Below are positions 34,874-43,150 of a stretch of DNA of 45,505 nt, piece after piece. The position numbers were made by a program, and so were the translations under genes. This stretch comes from Paludibacteraceae bacterium (GTDB taxonomy: Bacteria; Bacteroidota; Bacteroidia; Bacteroidales; Paludibacteraceae). The notes under the pieces are model-generated. The model was not told the origin of the DNA, did no database searches, and worked only from the letters and a program-made list of their open reading frames with translations. Position 1 is the stretch's first letter. Every line of letters starts with the position of its first letter. The stretch is from the NCBI GenBank assembly GCA_017551675.1, contig JAFZLC010000002.1, positions 1 to 45,505 of the forward strand, given 5' to 3'.

Positions 34874-35320
34874 ATGATGAATAACAATACGATTATACTC
34901 CTGATTATATTCTTTTCCATTCTTATCTGGTACCTCGTATACATCAACAAAAGGAAACAAGCGAAGGATTCAGCAACTGAGGAGAAAAAGATTCCTACGG
35001 AGATGAGCGAGGAACGCAAGAGAGCTATTGAGAATGGGGAATGCTGCGGTCAGCACGAGGTGTGTGAACGCGATTCTCTTATCAACACGCGCATACAAGC
35101 GGAATATTACGATGACGAGGAGCTTGACCAGTTTAAGGGTCGCAACCCTGAATCGTACACAGAAGATGAAATAAAGCTATTTAACGATGTCTTTTACACA
35201 CTAAAAGAAGGAGATGTAAGTGGATGGCTGAAAAGCATGCAGATAAGAGAAATTGAGATCCCTCAAAATCTCAAAGACGAGGCTTTGTTTATCATACAGG
35301 AAAGAAGATTTAACAAATGA
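34874..35320 (+). CDS. Conserved small single-pass membrane protein
   Basis: 148 residues from ATG 34874; an upstream in-frame ATG inside murF (34850) is less likely. One membrane helix (about 5-22, IILLIIFFSILIWYLVYI) followed by a basic stop-transfer (NKRKQAK), then a charged soluble part with ENGECCGQHEVCERDSL and an acidic region (EYYDDEELD). The CCGxHxVCE motif could hold a metal or disulfide. I recall similar Bacteroidales proteins only as hypotheticals. It is translationally coupled: 1 nt after murF and overlapping the next gene by 4 nt. Confidence 0.75.
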   Translation: MMNNNTIILLIIFFSILIWYLVYINKRKQAKDSATEEKKIPTEMSEERKRAIENGECCGQHEVCERDSLINTRIQAEYYDDEELDQFKGRNPESYTEDEIKLFNDVFYTLKEGDVSGWLKSMQIREIEIPQNLKDEALFIIQERRFNK

Positions 35321-37125
35321 AGGAACGATTAAAATCCATAGCATTTTATTTTGCCTTTTGGTTAATCATTTTTGTTCTACAAAAACCGATATTCCTTTTA
35401 TTTCAACTCTCACATGACAGTTTTGCCGACTGGATAGGCACCATCACGCATGGCTTCTGCATGGATCTATCTATGGCTGGCTACTGCACTCTACTGCCAC
35501 TCGTAGTGACGATGGTTTCTTGCTTCTTCTCCAACAACCAGTGGGCTCGAAAGACTATCGACATCTACACCTACATCCTGATTGGTTTCGTCTCAATCAT
35601 ATTTGTCGCCGACCTCTTTCTCTATCGCTATTGGGGATTTAGAATAGACAATACTCCCCTATTTTATCTGAAAACACCTAAAGATGCGTTGGCAAGCGGA
35701 TCATGGTATGAATACATCGCCGCACTCATCACCTTAGCCATCTTCATCTTTGCACTCGTCAAATTTTATCGATTCATGCGTACAAAAACGCAGGAATCCA
35801 CCACTCATTCATATATAACCCTCTTGCCTTTGACCCTGCTCTTTGGACTATTGTTCATACTCATACGAGGTGGCGTGGGTGTATCAACCATGAATGCCGG
35901 TTATGTCTATTTCAGCGAGTCAACCTTCCTCAATCATGCTGCTATCAATCCAACATGGAATTTCATCAACTCATGCACCAAATCAAACGATTTTAATAAA
36001 CAATATCGTTTCATGGAAGAGGGCGAAGCGGTTCGTCTCGTCGATGAACTAAATGTACCAAACACTACAACAGCAGACTCCCTAACAGGCAAGTTGCTAA
36101 ACACCAATCGTCCCAACATCCTATTGATCATTATGGAAGGAATCGGTTCCAACATGATAGAGACGCTTGGCGGCAAACCTGGTGTGGCTCCCAACCTATG
36201 TCGATATACCCAAGAGAGCATCTGTTTCTCCAATTTCTTTGCCAGTAGTTTCAGAACAGACAGAGGATTGGTAGCTATTCTGAGTGGTTATCCTGCTCAG
36301 CCTACCAACTCATTAATGAAATTCCCAAATAAAACACAGAACGTTCCTATCATAACGCAAGACCTGCGCGCCAATGGTTATCATACAGCCTTCTATTATG
36401 GTGGTGATGATAATTTTACAAACCTTCACTCCTATTTGGTCACCGCCGGTTACCAGACAATCGTCAACCAACATGATTTCGCAGGAAAGGATATGTCCAG
36501 CAAATGGGGCGCCTACGACCATGTTGTGCTCAATCGTGTCAAAAAGGATTTACACGAGGCAGAGCAACCCTTCTTCAAGACCGTACTGACACTCAACAGT
36601 CACGAACCATTCGATGTACCCTCTCATGTGTTGGATGAACCTTATCCCAACTCAGTCCACTACACAGACAGTTGCATAGACGACCTCATTGAAGATTACA
36701 AAAAACAGGAGATTTGGAAGAATTCTCTTATCATCATTCTGCCCGACCATGCATTCCGATACCCAGCAACACTCGACAATGCAACACCATGGAGGTATAG
36801 AATACCAATGATTTGGTTGGGGGGTGCTATCGACTCTGTTAGGACCATCACCAAGACGTGCGGACAAGTAGACATTGCCGCCACCCTATTGAACCAACTC
36901 GACCTGCCGTCAGAGCGCTTTATCTTCAGTCACGATATCATGAGTTCAACCCACCCTGAGTATGCATTTTACTCCTTTATCGATGGCTTCGGACTCATCA
37001 CACCAAAGGACACATCAATATATGACTGTGGAGCAAATCGGACTGTACGAACCACTTACGAACAAACAATCGAACAGGGGAAAGCTTATCTTCAAAGACT
37101 TTACGACGATTTAAGTATAAGATAA
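35317..37125 (+). CDS. LTA synthase-family membrane phosphotransferase/sulfatase
   Basis: 602 residues. Five membrane helices in residues 1-200 (for example FAFWLIIFVLQKPIFLLF), then a periplasmic alkaline-phosphatase-superfamily domain: NILLIIMEGIGS with the metal-binding Glu, catalytic Thr in FRTDRGLVAIL, and ILPDHAFRYP with the Asp-His metal ligands. Gram-negative relatives transfer phosphoglycerol or phosphoethanolamine to surface glycans or lipids; Bacteroidota have no lipoteichoic acid, so the acceptor here is unknown. It overlaps the preceding membrane gene by 4 nt (ATGA), and forms a murF-linked envelope operon. Confidence 0.85.
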   Translation: MKERLKSIAFYFAFWLIIFVLQKPIFLLFQLSHDSFADWIGTITHGFCMDLSMAGYCTLLPLVVTMVSCFFSNNQWARKTIDIYTYILIGFVSIIFVADLFLYRYWGFRIDNTPLFYLKTPKDALASGSWYEYIAALITLAIFIFALVKFYRFMRTKTQESTTHSYITLLPLTLLFGLLFILIRGGVGVSTMNAGYVYFSESTFLNHAAINPTWNFINSCTKSNDFNKQYRFMEEGEAVRLVDELNVPNTTTADSLTGKLLNTNRPNILLIIMEGIGSNMIETLGGKPGVAPNLCRYTQESICFSNFFASSFRTDRGLVAILSGYPAQPTNSLMKFPNKTQNVPIITQDLRANGYHTAFYYGGDDNFTNLHSYLVTAGYQTIVNQHDFAGKDMSSKWGAYDHVVLNRVKKDLHEAEQPFFKTVLTLNSHEPFDVPSHVLDEPYPNSVHYTDSCIDDLIEDYKKQEIWKNSLIIILPDHAFRYPATLDNATPWRYRIPMIWLGGAIDSVRTITKTCGQVDIAATLLNQLDLPSERFIFSHDIMSSTHPEYAFYSFIDGFGLITPKDTSIYDCGANRTVRTTYEQTIEQGKAYLQRLYDDLSIR

Positions 37126-37239
37126 ACTCTTTATTCTGTGACGGTTTGATTTGGGTTAAAATCAAAGGACGTTATTACCACCTCAATGAGAAAGGCGAAG
37201 GACTTCCAGAATGATATTTTCGTCACATAACGATACAAA

Positions 37240-37265
37240 AAAAGGTGCGCTTCCACGCACCTTTT
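37240..37265. terminator. Bidirectional terminator
   Basis: AAAAGGTGCG (37240-37249) and CGCACCTTTT (37256-37265) around TTCCAC; usable by both the plus-strand transferase gene and the minus-strand symporter gene. Between the transferase stop (37125) and this point I see no convincing gene. Confidence 0.85.
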
Positions 37266-37283
37266 CTGTTATATAAAACGATC

Positions 37284-38846
37284 TTATTTCTTCTTTGTCA
37301 ACAAGCTCACAACAACGATTGTGATGCAAGAGAGTGGGAATGCGAACATGATAGGGTCGATAAACTTAATCATACCATTCGTAACCAATACGTCAGTTCC
37401 AAAAATAGCTTTGCAGATGCCTAACGCAGTAGCCTCTTTTGCATGAAGGAATAGGAGTGCCAAGATTGTCGCAACGACTCCAACCCACATACTTGCATAA
37501 GCACCTTTGGTAGTCACCTTCTTCCAATACAATGCGCAGAAATAGGATGGCAAGAATGCCGATGCACATATACCCATGAATAATGAAGTAGAGATTGCAA
37601 TGATTGGAGAATCATTACCTTCACCCAACACGAAACAAATGATGAAGCTGATGAGGATTGACACCAACACGGCAAGACGGATAACAACAGTCATCTTCTT
37701 CTTAGCCGACTCGCTCACACAAGAGCCATAGATATCAGAACCTGCAGCAGCAGCCATTGTATGGAACTGTGCACTTAGCGTAGACATACTGGCAGAAAGG
37801 ATACATAGCATAAAGATGGTTACAAACCATGTTGGCATGACACGTCCAATAAAGTATGGAATAATCTTATCAGAGGCATCCACCATGTTGATGGAGATAT
37901 TACCATCGTTTTGCCAGAAATAGAGGTTAGAAAGTGCACCTACGTGATAAACAACACCCACAGTGATCAGTAGGAAGACGCAACCAATAGCAACACCTTG
38001 GTTCAGTTTCTTCGTGCTATTAACCGTCATGAAACGAACCACCAATTGCGGTTGTGCCAAACAACCGATACCAACACCCATGATAAGTGAAGTAACCAAT
38101 GTATACCACTGTTGAGATGCGAACGCTGGCATGGAGGTCCATCCTCTGTGACCAACAGCCGCAAGTTTCTCAGGCACTTGATCTGAGATAGCTCCTAGGG
38201 CTGCATTCGCCTCAGAAAATCCCATTCCTAAAGCCTTGTATACACCAATCACCAAGAAGGCCATACATAAGAACATGATGACAGCCTGCAAAGCATCTGT
38301 ATACATCACACCTTTCATACCACCAGCGATTACATATGATGCAACAATGATGGTAAAAATCAACAAAGCTAAGTTAAAATCGATACCAAACACCTCCTGC
38401 ATACAGAATACACCACCACGAAGTACCGCAGCAGCATAAAGCGGCATACAAATGAAGATGACAGCTGCAACAAATATGCGAATCTTCTTTGAATCGTAGA
38501 ATGCTCCTAAGAACTGAGCAAATGTGGAGACTTTCAACTTCGCACCAATACGTCGGGTCGGACGTCCAAAGATGATGAAGGCGATAACAACACCAACAAA
38601 CATATTAAGAAACATCAGCCACTGAATTCCCATACCGAAAGTAGCAGCCACACCACCGAATCCAACTATAGCAGAAGCCGATATGAACGTCGCACCATAA
38701 GAGAGTGCCATAACAATAGGGTTCATCTCACCTCCACCGATAAGAAAATCTTTTGAATCTTTTGTTTTCTTATATCCTAGATATCCTAAAAATGCAACGG
38801 CTAAGAAATAAACCATTACAATTAGGTACATTGAAAAATTGTCCAT
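37284..38846 (-). CDS. Sodium:solute symporter (SSS family)
   Basis: 520 residues with about 13 membrane helices. LGYKKTKDSKDFLIGGGEMNP, SYGATFISASAIVGFGG, and GMKGVMYTDALQAVIMF are typical of SSS proteins close to acetate/proline/pantothenate carriers; the SASAIVGFGG unwound helix and SASMSTLSAQ region correspond to substrate- and sodium-site segments. It starts 5 nt after the 41-residue peptide gene and is the last gene of the paaK operon. Given PaaK, a carboxylic acid is a plausible substrate, but that is inference. Confidence 0.88.
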   Translation of the reverse strand: MDNFSMYLIVMVYFLAVAFLGYLGYKKTKDSKDFLIGGGEMNPIVMALSYGATFISASAIVGFGGVAATFGMGIQWLMFLNMFVGVVIAFIIFGRPTRRIGAKLKVSTFAQFLGAFYDSKKIRIFVAAVIFICMPLYAAAVLRGGVFCMQEVFGIDFNLALLIFTIIVASYVIAGGMKGVMYTDALQAVIMFLCMAFLVIGVYKALGMGFSEANAALGAISDQVPEKLAAVGHRGWTSMPAFASQQWYTLVTSLIMGVGIGCLAQPQLVVRFMTVNSTKKLNQGVAIGCVFLLITVGVVYHVGALSNLYFWQNDGNISINMVDASDKIIPYFIGRVMPTWFVTIFMLCILSASMSTLSAQFHTMAAAAGSDIYGSCVSESAKKKMTVVIRLAVLVSILISFIICFVLGEGNDSPIIAISTSLFMGICASAFLPSYFCALYWKKVTTKGAYASMWVGVVATILALLFLHAKEATALGICKAIFGTDVLVTNGMIKFIDPIMFAFPLSCITIVVVSLLTKKK

Positions 38847-38851
38847 AACGC

Positions 38852-38977
38852 TTACTCTTTTTTATCGTTTTCGTCTTCTTTGTTCCAATATTTTACTCCA
38901 AAAACAACGGAGCCGATCACGCATAGTATAGACAACAAATACACGATCCAAATACCAGGGTCTGAAATACCAAACAT
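38852..38977 (-). CDS. 41-residue symporter accessory membrane peptide
   Basis: ATG at 38977, stop at 38852. The peptide begins MFGISDPGIWIVYLLSILC, has one membrane helix (about 9-30) and ends in a charged tail (WNKEDENDKKE). Small proteins with a DPxIW...Y opening, encoded right next to SSS symporters, are annotated in Bacteroidota as symporter small accessory proteins; this one fits in size, sequence and position. It sits 11 nt after the ACT gene and 5 nt before the symporter gene. Confidence 0.85.
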   Translation of the reverse strand: MFGISDPGIWIVYLLSILCVIGSVVFGVKYWNKEDENDKKE

Positions 38978-38988
38978 AATTTTTATTT

Positions 38989-39414
38989 TTATAAGTTATT
39001 CAATTCTGTTTCTGATAGGTTATTCAAGTTGTATCTACGAATAACATCATTTGCAGCATCAATGTTGTTAGTTCTTAAAATCAAGATTGTCTTACCTGAA
39101 AAAGAAAAACTATACATATATTCGATGCTGATACCAGCCTTGGTGAATAGTTCTATCGTCTCTGCAAACTTCTCCATTGAGGACTCCACAGAAACAGCTA
39201 AAACTGAGTTTAGATTGGCACTTACTCCATGTTCTTTCAACAGTTGAATCACCTTATGCTGATTGGATGTAATCAAGCGGAGAATGCCATAATCCGATGT
39301 GTCAGCAACCGTGGCTGTTAGAACTCGTATATTCTCCTTGCTGAGAATAGAGAGAATCTCGTTCAAACGTCCGAACTTATTCTCCAAGAATATCGAAATC
39401 TGATTAATAGTCAT
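38989..39414 (-). CDS. Tandem ACT-domain regulatory protein
   Basis: 141 residues made of two ACT domains (about 1-68 and 72-138): QISIFLENKFGRLNEILSIL begins the first, and SIEYMYSFSFSGKTILILRT lies in the second. ACT domains bind amino acids and related small molecules. Paired genes for a PaaK-type ligase and a double-ACT protein are common in Bacteroidota and archaea, where the ACT protein is thought to sense aromatic amino acids or acids. It is second in the operon, and a copy of the two-hairpin element fills the gap between it and paaK. Confidence 0.88.
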   Translation of the reverse strand: MTINQISIFLENKFGRLNEILSILSKENIRVLTATVADTSDYGILRLITSNQHKVIQLLKEHGVSANLNSVLAVSVESSMEKFAETIELFTKAGISIEYMYSFSFSGKTILILRTNNIDAANDVIRRYNLNNLSETELNNL

Positions 39415-39429
39415 ACTGATATTTTTTAG

Positions 39430-39502
39430 ATGGGTTTCATGAATTCATTTCAACCCATAATTCATACTAATTTTGTTTATTCAGTGAATTGATAAGACTC
39501 AC
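39430..39502 (-). promoter_or_regulatory. Two-hairpin leader element, copy between paaK and the ACT gene
   Basis: Minus strand. Hairpin 1: GTGAGT (39502-39497) with ATTCAC (39489-39484). Linker 39483-39459 with TAAACAA and ATTAGTA. Hairpin 2: ATGGGTT (39458-39452) with AACCCAT (39436-39430). It starts 2 nt after the paaK stop and ends 15 nt before the ACT gene ATG. The hairpin 2 stem is changed on both sides (A-T where the other copies have G-C), which keeps pairing. Confidence 0.65.
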
Positions 39503-39504
39503 AA

Positions 39505-40812
39505 TTAATGATTCTTTCTTAAGTCTTTAACTCTCACTGCCTTTCCTTCTGATACTGGAAGGGTGCCTTTTTCAACCAACTTAACCTTTGGTGTCAAAAG
39601 AATCTCATCTTTCAACTGACGAGTAATCTCTTTGGTGAGAGCTTGCAACTTCGTGTAATCATCTGTATGAAGATCACCCAACTCTACCTCCACCAACATC
39701 TCATCGTTATTGCCAATCGTATCAATCGTGATTAGGTAATTCATACCCAACTCTTTGAAGTTCATCAAAATGCGCTCGATTTGAATTGGGAAGATGTTAA
39801 CTCCCTTCACAATCATCATATCATCTGAACGTCCCTTGATACGAGAGATTCTTCTGTGGGTTCTACCGCAAGGACACTGTCCTGGAAGGATACTGGTTAA
39901 ATCGCGTGTACGATAACGAATCAATGGCATGGCTTCACGACAAAGAGTGGTCAACACCATCTCTCCTACTTCACCCTCTTTCACTGGTTCAAGAGTCTCT
40001 GGATTGATAATCTCCACCAACACCAAATCCTCCCATATATGAAGACCATTTTGCTCTTGGCATTCGAATGCAACACCAGGTCCGTTCATCTCTGACATTC
40101 CAAAGCAGTTGTATGCCTTTAATCCAAGCAACTCCTCGATACGTTTACGTTGCTCTTCTGAGTGTGGTTCTGCACCAACACACATAATTTTCAATTTGGT
40201 ATCTTTACGAGGATCCAAGCCCTCTTCCTGAATGACTTCAGCCAAACGAGTAGCATAACTTGGAATAGTGTGAAGCACTGTCGTACCGAAGTCACGTATA
40301 AACTTAATCTGACGCTTGCTGTTACCCGCAGCAGCTGGTACCGTCAAGCAGCCCAAACGCTCTGCTCCGTATTGATAACCTAATCCTCCTGTGAACATAC
40401 CATAACCAGAGGTGTTTTGGAACACATCCGTATTACGAACACCCACCATGTACATACAACGAGCCACTTGATTAGCCCATGTATCAAGGTCTTTCTGTGA
40501 ATGAAGCACAACAGTAGGATTTCCTGTGGTTCCGCTAGAAGAGTGAAGGCGAACCACCTTTTCCATAGGGACGGCAGCAAATCCGAATGGATAATTGCTA
40601 CGAAGATCCTCTTTCGTTGTAAAAGGGAATTTCTTTATGTCATCTAACGAATTTATAGAATCGGGCGATAGTCCTTTTTCTGCAAATAACTTTTTGTAAA
40701 ATGGCGAATTCATCGCTTGTTTTACTGTGTTTTTCAAACGCTCCAACTGGAGTTTCTCGAGGTCAGGACGACTCATCGTCTCAATCTCTTCTTCCCAATA
40801 CTTTTCTGTCAT
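39505..40812 (-). CDS. paaK: Phenylacetate-CoA ligase family enzyme
   Basis: 435 residues from ATG 40812 (MTEKYWEEEIE). An in-frame ATG at 40860 lies within the loop of leader hairpin 2, and its 16 extra residues look non-coding, so the shorter form is preferred. ANL-superfamily signatures: LHSSSGTTGNPTVV (ATP loop), FGMSEMNGPGVAFEC, and YRTRDLTSILPGQCPCGRTHRRI. It would activate phenylacetate, indoleacetate or a related acid to its CoA thioester. Its neighbours are a double-ACT protein and a symporter. No indolepyruvate oxidoreductase gene is in the window. Confidence 0.9.
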   Translation of the reverse strand: MTEKYWEEEIETMSRPDLEKLQLERLKNTVKQAMNSPFYKKLFAEKGLSPDSINSLDDIKKFPFTTKEDLRSNYPFGFAAVPMEKVVRLHSSSGTTGNPTVVLHSQKDLDTWANQVARCMYMVGVRNTDVFQNTSGYGMFTGGLGYQYGAERLGCLTVPAAAGNSKRQIKFIRDFGTTVLHTIPSYATRLAEVIQEEGLDPRKDTKLKIMCVGAEPHSEEQRKRIEELLGLKAYNCFGMSEMNGPGVAFECQEQNGLHIWEDLVLVEIINPETLEPVKEGEVGEMVLTTLCREAMPLIRYRTRDLTSILPGQCPCGRTHRRISRIKGRSDDMMIVKGVNIFPIQIERILMNFKELGMNYLITIDTIGNNDEMLVEVELGDLHTDDYTKLQALTKEITRQLKDEILLTPKVKLVEKGTLPVSEGKAVRVKDLRKNH

Positions 40813-40848
40813 TTTTCTATTCTTTATGTCTCGCGTTAATAGATATAA

Positions 40849-40924
40849 GGTGGGTCCCATAATAACTTATCAACCCACTATTCATACTAATATTTGTTTA
40901 CACGGTGAATTAACAGAACTCACC
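40849..40924 (-). promoter_or_regulatory. Two-hairpin leader element, copy upstream of paaK
   Basis: Minus strand. Hairpin 1: GGTGAGT (40924-40918), 7-nt loop, ATTCACC (40910-40904), with one G-U pair. Linker 40903-40879 with TAAACAA and ATTAGTATGAAT. Hairpin 2: GTGGGT (40878-40873) with ACCCAC (40855-40850). It lies wholly in the transcribed leader: promoter at 40953-40984, ATG at 40812. Confidence 0.7.
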
Positions 40925-40952
40925 ATTTAGTGTGTATATCACATATGTCAGG

Positions 40953-40984
40953 CAAATTTACTTAAAAACGTTTATTGTAACAAA
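40953..40984 (-). promoter_or_regulatory. paaK operon promoter
   Basis: Minus strand TTTG (40984-40981), 20 bp, TAAATTTG (40960-40953). Transcription would begin near 40946, giving a leader of about 134 nt that contains both hairpins. The segment 40985-41103 between this promoter and the patatin stop shows no convincing terminator. Confidence 0.7.
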
Positions 40985-41103
40985 TTAATTGACGAACAAA
41001 TAAAAATCCCTCGAAATGAATTCACAGAATCTACCCAAAGCCTTGTCAGAATCTATTTGTCTCTACGACGAAACCAATTTGCACTCTTAGTTATGTTCCG
41101 TGA

Positions 41104-43140
41104 CTAGAACATAAAGCCAAGATTCAAGAAGAAGGCGAATTTTGACGTTGTATTACTCCAACTAAAATGTCCCTCTACAGGTCCGAATGGCGTTTTGTAC
41201 CCATAACCGAGTGCTGCGCCCAAACGATTGTTCTCACTCAAAAAGTGTCTTATCTCATCGGCATCCTTTGCATAATTTGCCACTGCAAATATGTTATGGT
41301 TCTTTCCAATTCTCTTCCTTCCTGTCAATCCTACAATACCCAAATGGTTGCCCACCACTTGCATTCTGTATATACCAGCAAAAGGAAGCTGTTGTGAAAT
41401 ATAGTGACCCATCGTACCAATACCGCCAATCATATTCTGATTTCCCAAAGAAGTGTTGGCTGAAGGAATAGAACGTCCGTATACCGAAGGCATAAGGGTG
41501 AATCCTTTTCCTAATGGAATCGCATGTTCGTAATGAACACCAAACTGCATAAGTCCGTGGTTTTCACCATAATGAGCTCCATCATCGGTCAGATACTCCA
41601 ATCGAACGCCGCTCTTCATTCCTCTTTCTGGATAGACTTCAGAGTCTTGATTGTCATATTTAAAATCAGCGAAATAGATCAAAAGGTTTTCTATCTTATT
41701 CGTGATAGGCATTTGCCATTCAAAACTACTATAGAGATCATCGTACCTACGAGACTGGAATTTAGCACCAATCTCTGCTTTCATATCATGCCAATACCTA
41801 GACACGCCCAGGTGAAACAGGTGTTCGAGATAATTAAGATCTGTGGTATGTTCTCCATTATGATAGAGTCTCATCTCGTAGTAACTATATCGATAAGAAC
41901 CACCTATTAGCCAATTAGTTGCAGGTGACAATGAGAGGGCGGCTCTACCATAACTACGTTTTCCAAGTCTAAAATCCAATTCCACTTTAGGGTAGAGTGT
42001 GCGACCCGACTGATAGCAAGCGCCCAACATAACGGAAGCCAACTCTTCAGAATCGATGCGTGAACCGACACTCAACGTACCCCCTCTGACGGGTTTACGA
42101 GAGTCATTCTGTTTGGAAGGAGGCAAACCTCTGCCAGTCTGTCTAAGGGTGGTGTCTGGCAATCCAAGACTTTTACGCAGTTCGATAAGCTCCGGTAGTT
42201 TCGCTCTCGCAGCCACGTCGCCATAGACGATTAAGGAATCGATAGCCTCTTCTGTGAAACTGGCAGCACCCAAGCCATGAACATCCACATCAATTTGAAG
42301 GTCGGTCTGTGCGACATTACCTCCGAATTTTTTGTTAGACAAGTCTGCCGCAAGAGCCGTAAGGACATCAGCCACATTTTTCACATTCTCCACCGTACGA
42401 GGATTCTTTTTGAAGGTCACACCGATGATGATATCAGCGCCCAATGATTTAGCAAGGTCCACTGGATAATTGTTTACGGCACCGCCATCCACCAGCACAT
42501 ATTGGTCAGTTCTGACAGGTTCGAAAACACCTGGTATAGACATACTAGCGCGGATTGCCTTAGCAAGGTTACCCGAAACGAAATCGATCTCCTGACCGCT
42601 AACCACATCCATTGCCACGCAACCATAAGGAATTTTGAGTTGAGTAGTAAAATCAATTGAATCAGGAAGGTCGGAGGTAAGGCGGTTGAGGAGGTTCATA
42701 ACAGCGTCGCCCGACAGGATACCTCCAGGAATGATATTTTTTCTATCAGAGACTCTTGCATTTAAGATATATTTATCTTCCCATTCGCGCTGACTGAATG
42801 GTTTATCGAGGCGAGCGGATGAGTTAGTGAGTAGGAGTTGCCAATCCTGAGTTCGGAAGAGGCTATCCATCTGATCGCAGGAGTAACCATTAGCATAGAG
42901 TCCGCCGACAATAGAGCCGATACTTGTACCCGTAATGACGTCGATAGGGATTCCCGCCTCCTCAATAATACGAAGGGCCGAGACATGAGCAGCACCTTTA
43001 GCGCCACCACCAGAAAGGACGACCCCCACTTTCTTTCTATGAGTATTTTGTACGTTTAGACTATCCTGAGCACTTGCTGATGTCGCACACGCGAAAGCAA
43101 GAAGCAGCAACATCGATTTCAAAAAAGAAAAGAATTTCAT
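41104..43140 (-). CDS. Patatin-like phospholipase with C-terminal outer-membrane barrel (PlpD-like)
   Basis: 678 residues from ATG 43140, chosen because it begins a clean signal peptide (MKFFSFLKSM...ATSASAQ, 1-25); an upstream in-frame TTG (43164) is unlikely. Patatin domain about 35-310: oxyanion loop SGGGAKGAAH (43-52), nucleophile Ser73 in GTSIG, and Asp218 in DGGAVNNYP. After a linker (about 320-350) the rest is beta-rich with alternating patterns and ends in a final aromatic strand (FAFFLNLGFMF), as in a surface-antigen/Omp85-type barrel. The layout matches type Vd autotransporters such as PlpD, although I do not see an obvious POTRA. The only gap to the upstream nuclease remnant is 10 nt. 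Confidence 0.87.
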   Translation of the reverse strand: MKFFSFLKSMLLLLAFACATSASAQDSLNVQNTHRKKVGVVLSGGGAKGAAHVSALRIIEEAGIPIDVITGTSIGSIVGGLYANGYSCDQMDSLFRTQDWQLLLTNSSARLDKPFSQREWEDKYILNARVSDRKNIIPGGILSGDAVMNLLNRLTSDLPDSIDFTTQLKIPYGCVAMDVVSGQEIDFVSGNLAKAIRASMSIPGVFEPVRTDQYVLVDGGAVNNYPVDLAKSLGADIIIGVTFKKNPRTVENVKNVADVLTALAADLSNKKFGGNVAQTDLQIDVDVHGLGAASFTEEAIDSLIVYGDVAARAKLPELIELRKSLGLPDTTLRQTGRGLPPSKQNDSRKPVRGGTLSVGSRIDSEELASVMLGACYQSGRTLYPKVELDFRLGKRSYGRAALSLSPATNWLIGGSYRYSYYEMRLYHNGEHTTDLNYLEHLFHLGVSRYWHDMKAEIGAKFQSRRYDDLYSSFEWQMPITNKIENLLIYFADFKYDNQDSEVYPERGMKSGVRLEYLTDDGAHYGENHGLMQFGVHYEHAIPLGKGFTLMPSVYGRSIPSANTSLGNQNMIGGIGTMGHYISQQLPFAGIYRMQVVGNHLGIVGLTGRKRIGKNHNIFAVANYAKDADEIRHFLSENNRLGAALGYGYKTPFGPVEGHFSWSNTTSKFAFFLNLGFMF

Positions 43141-43150
43141 ACTCGAATGA

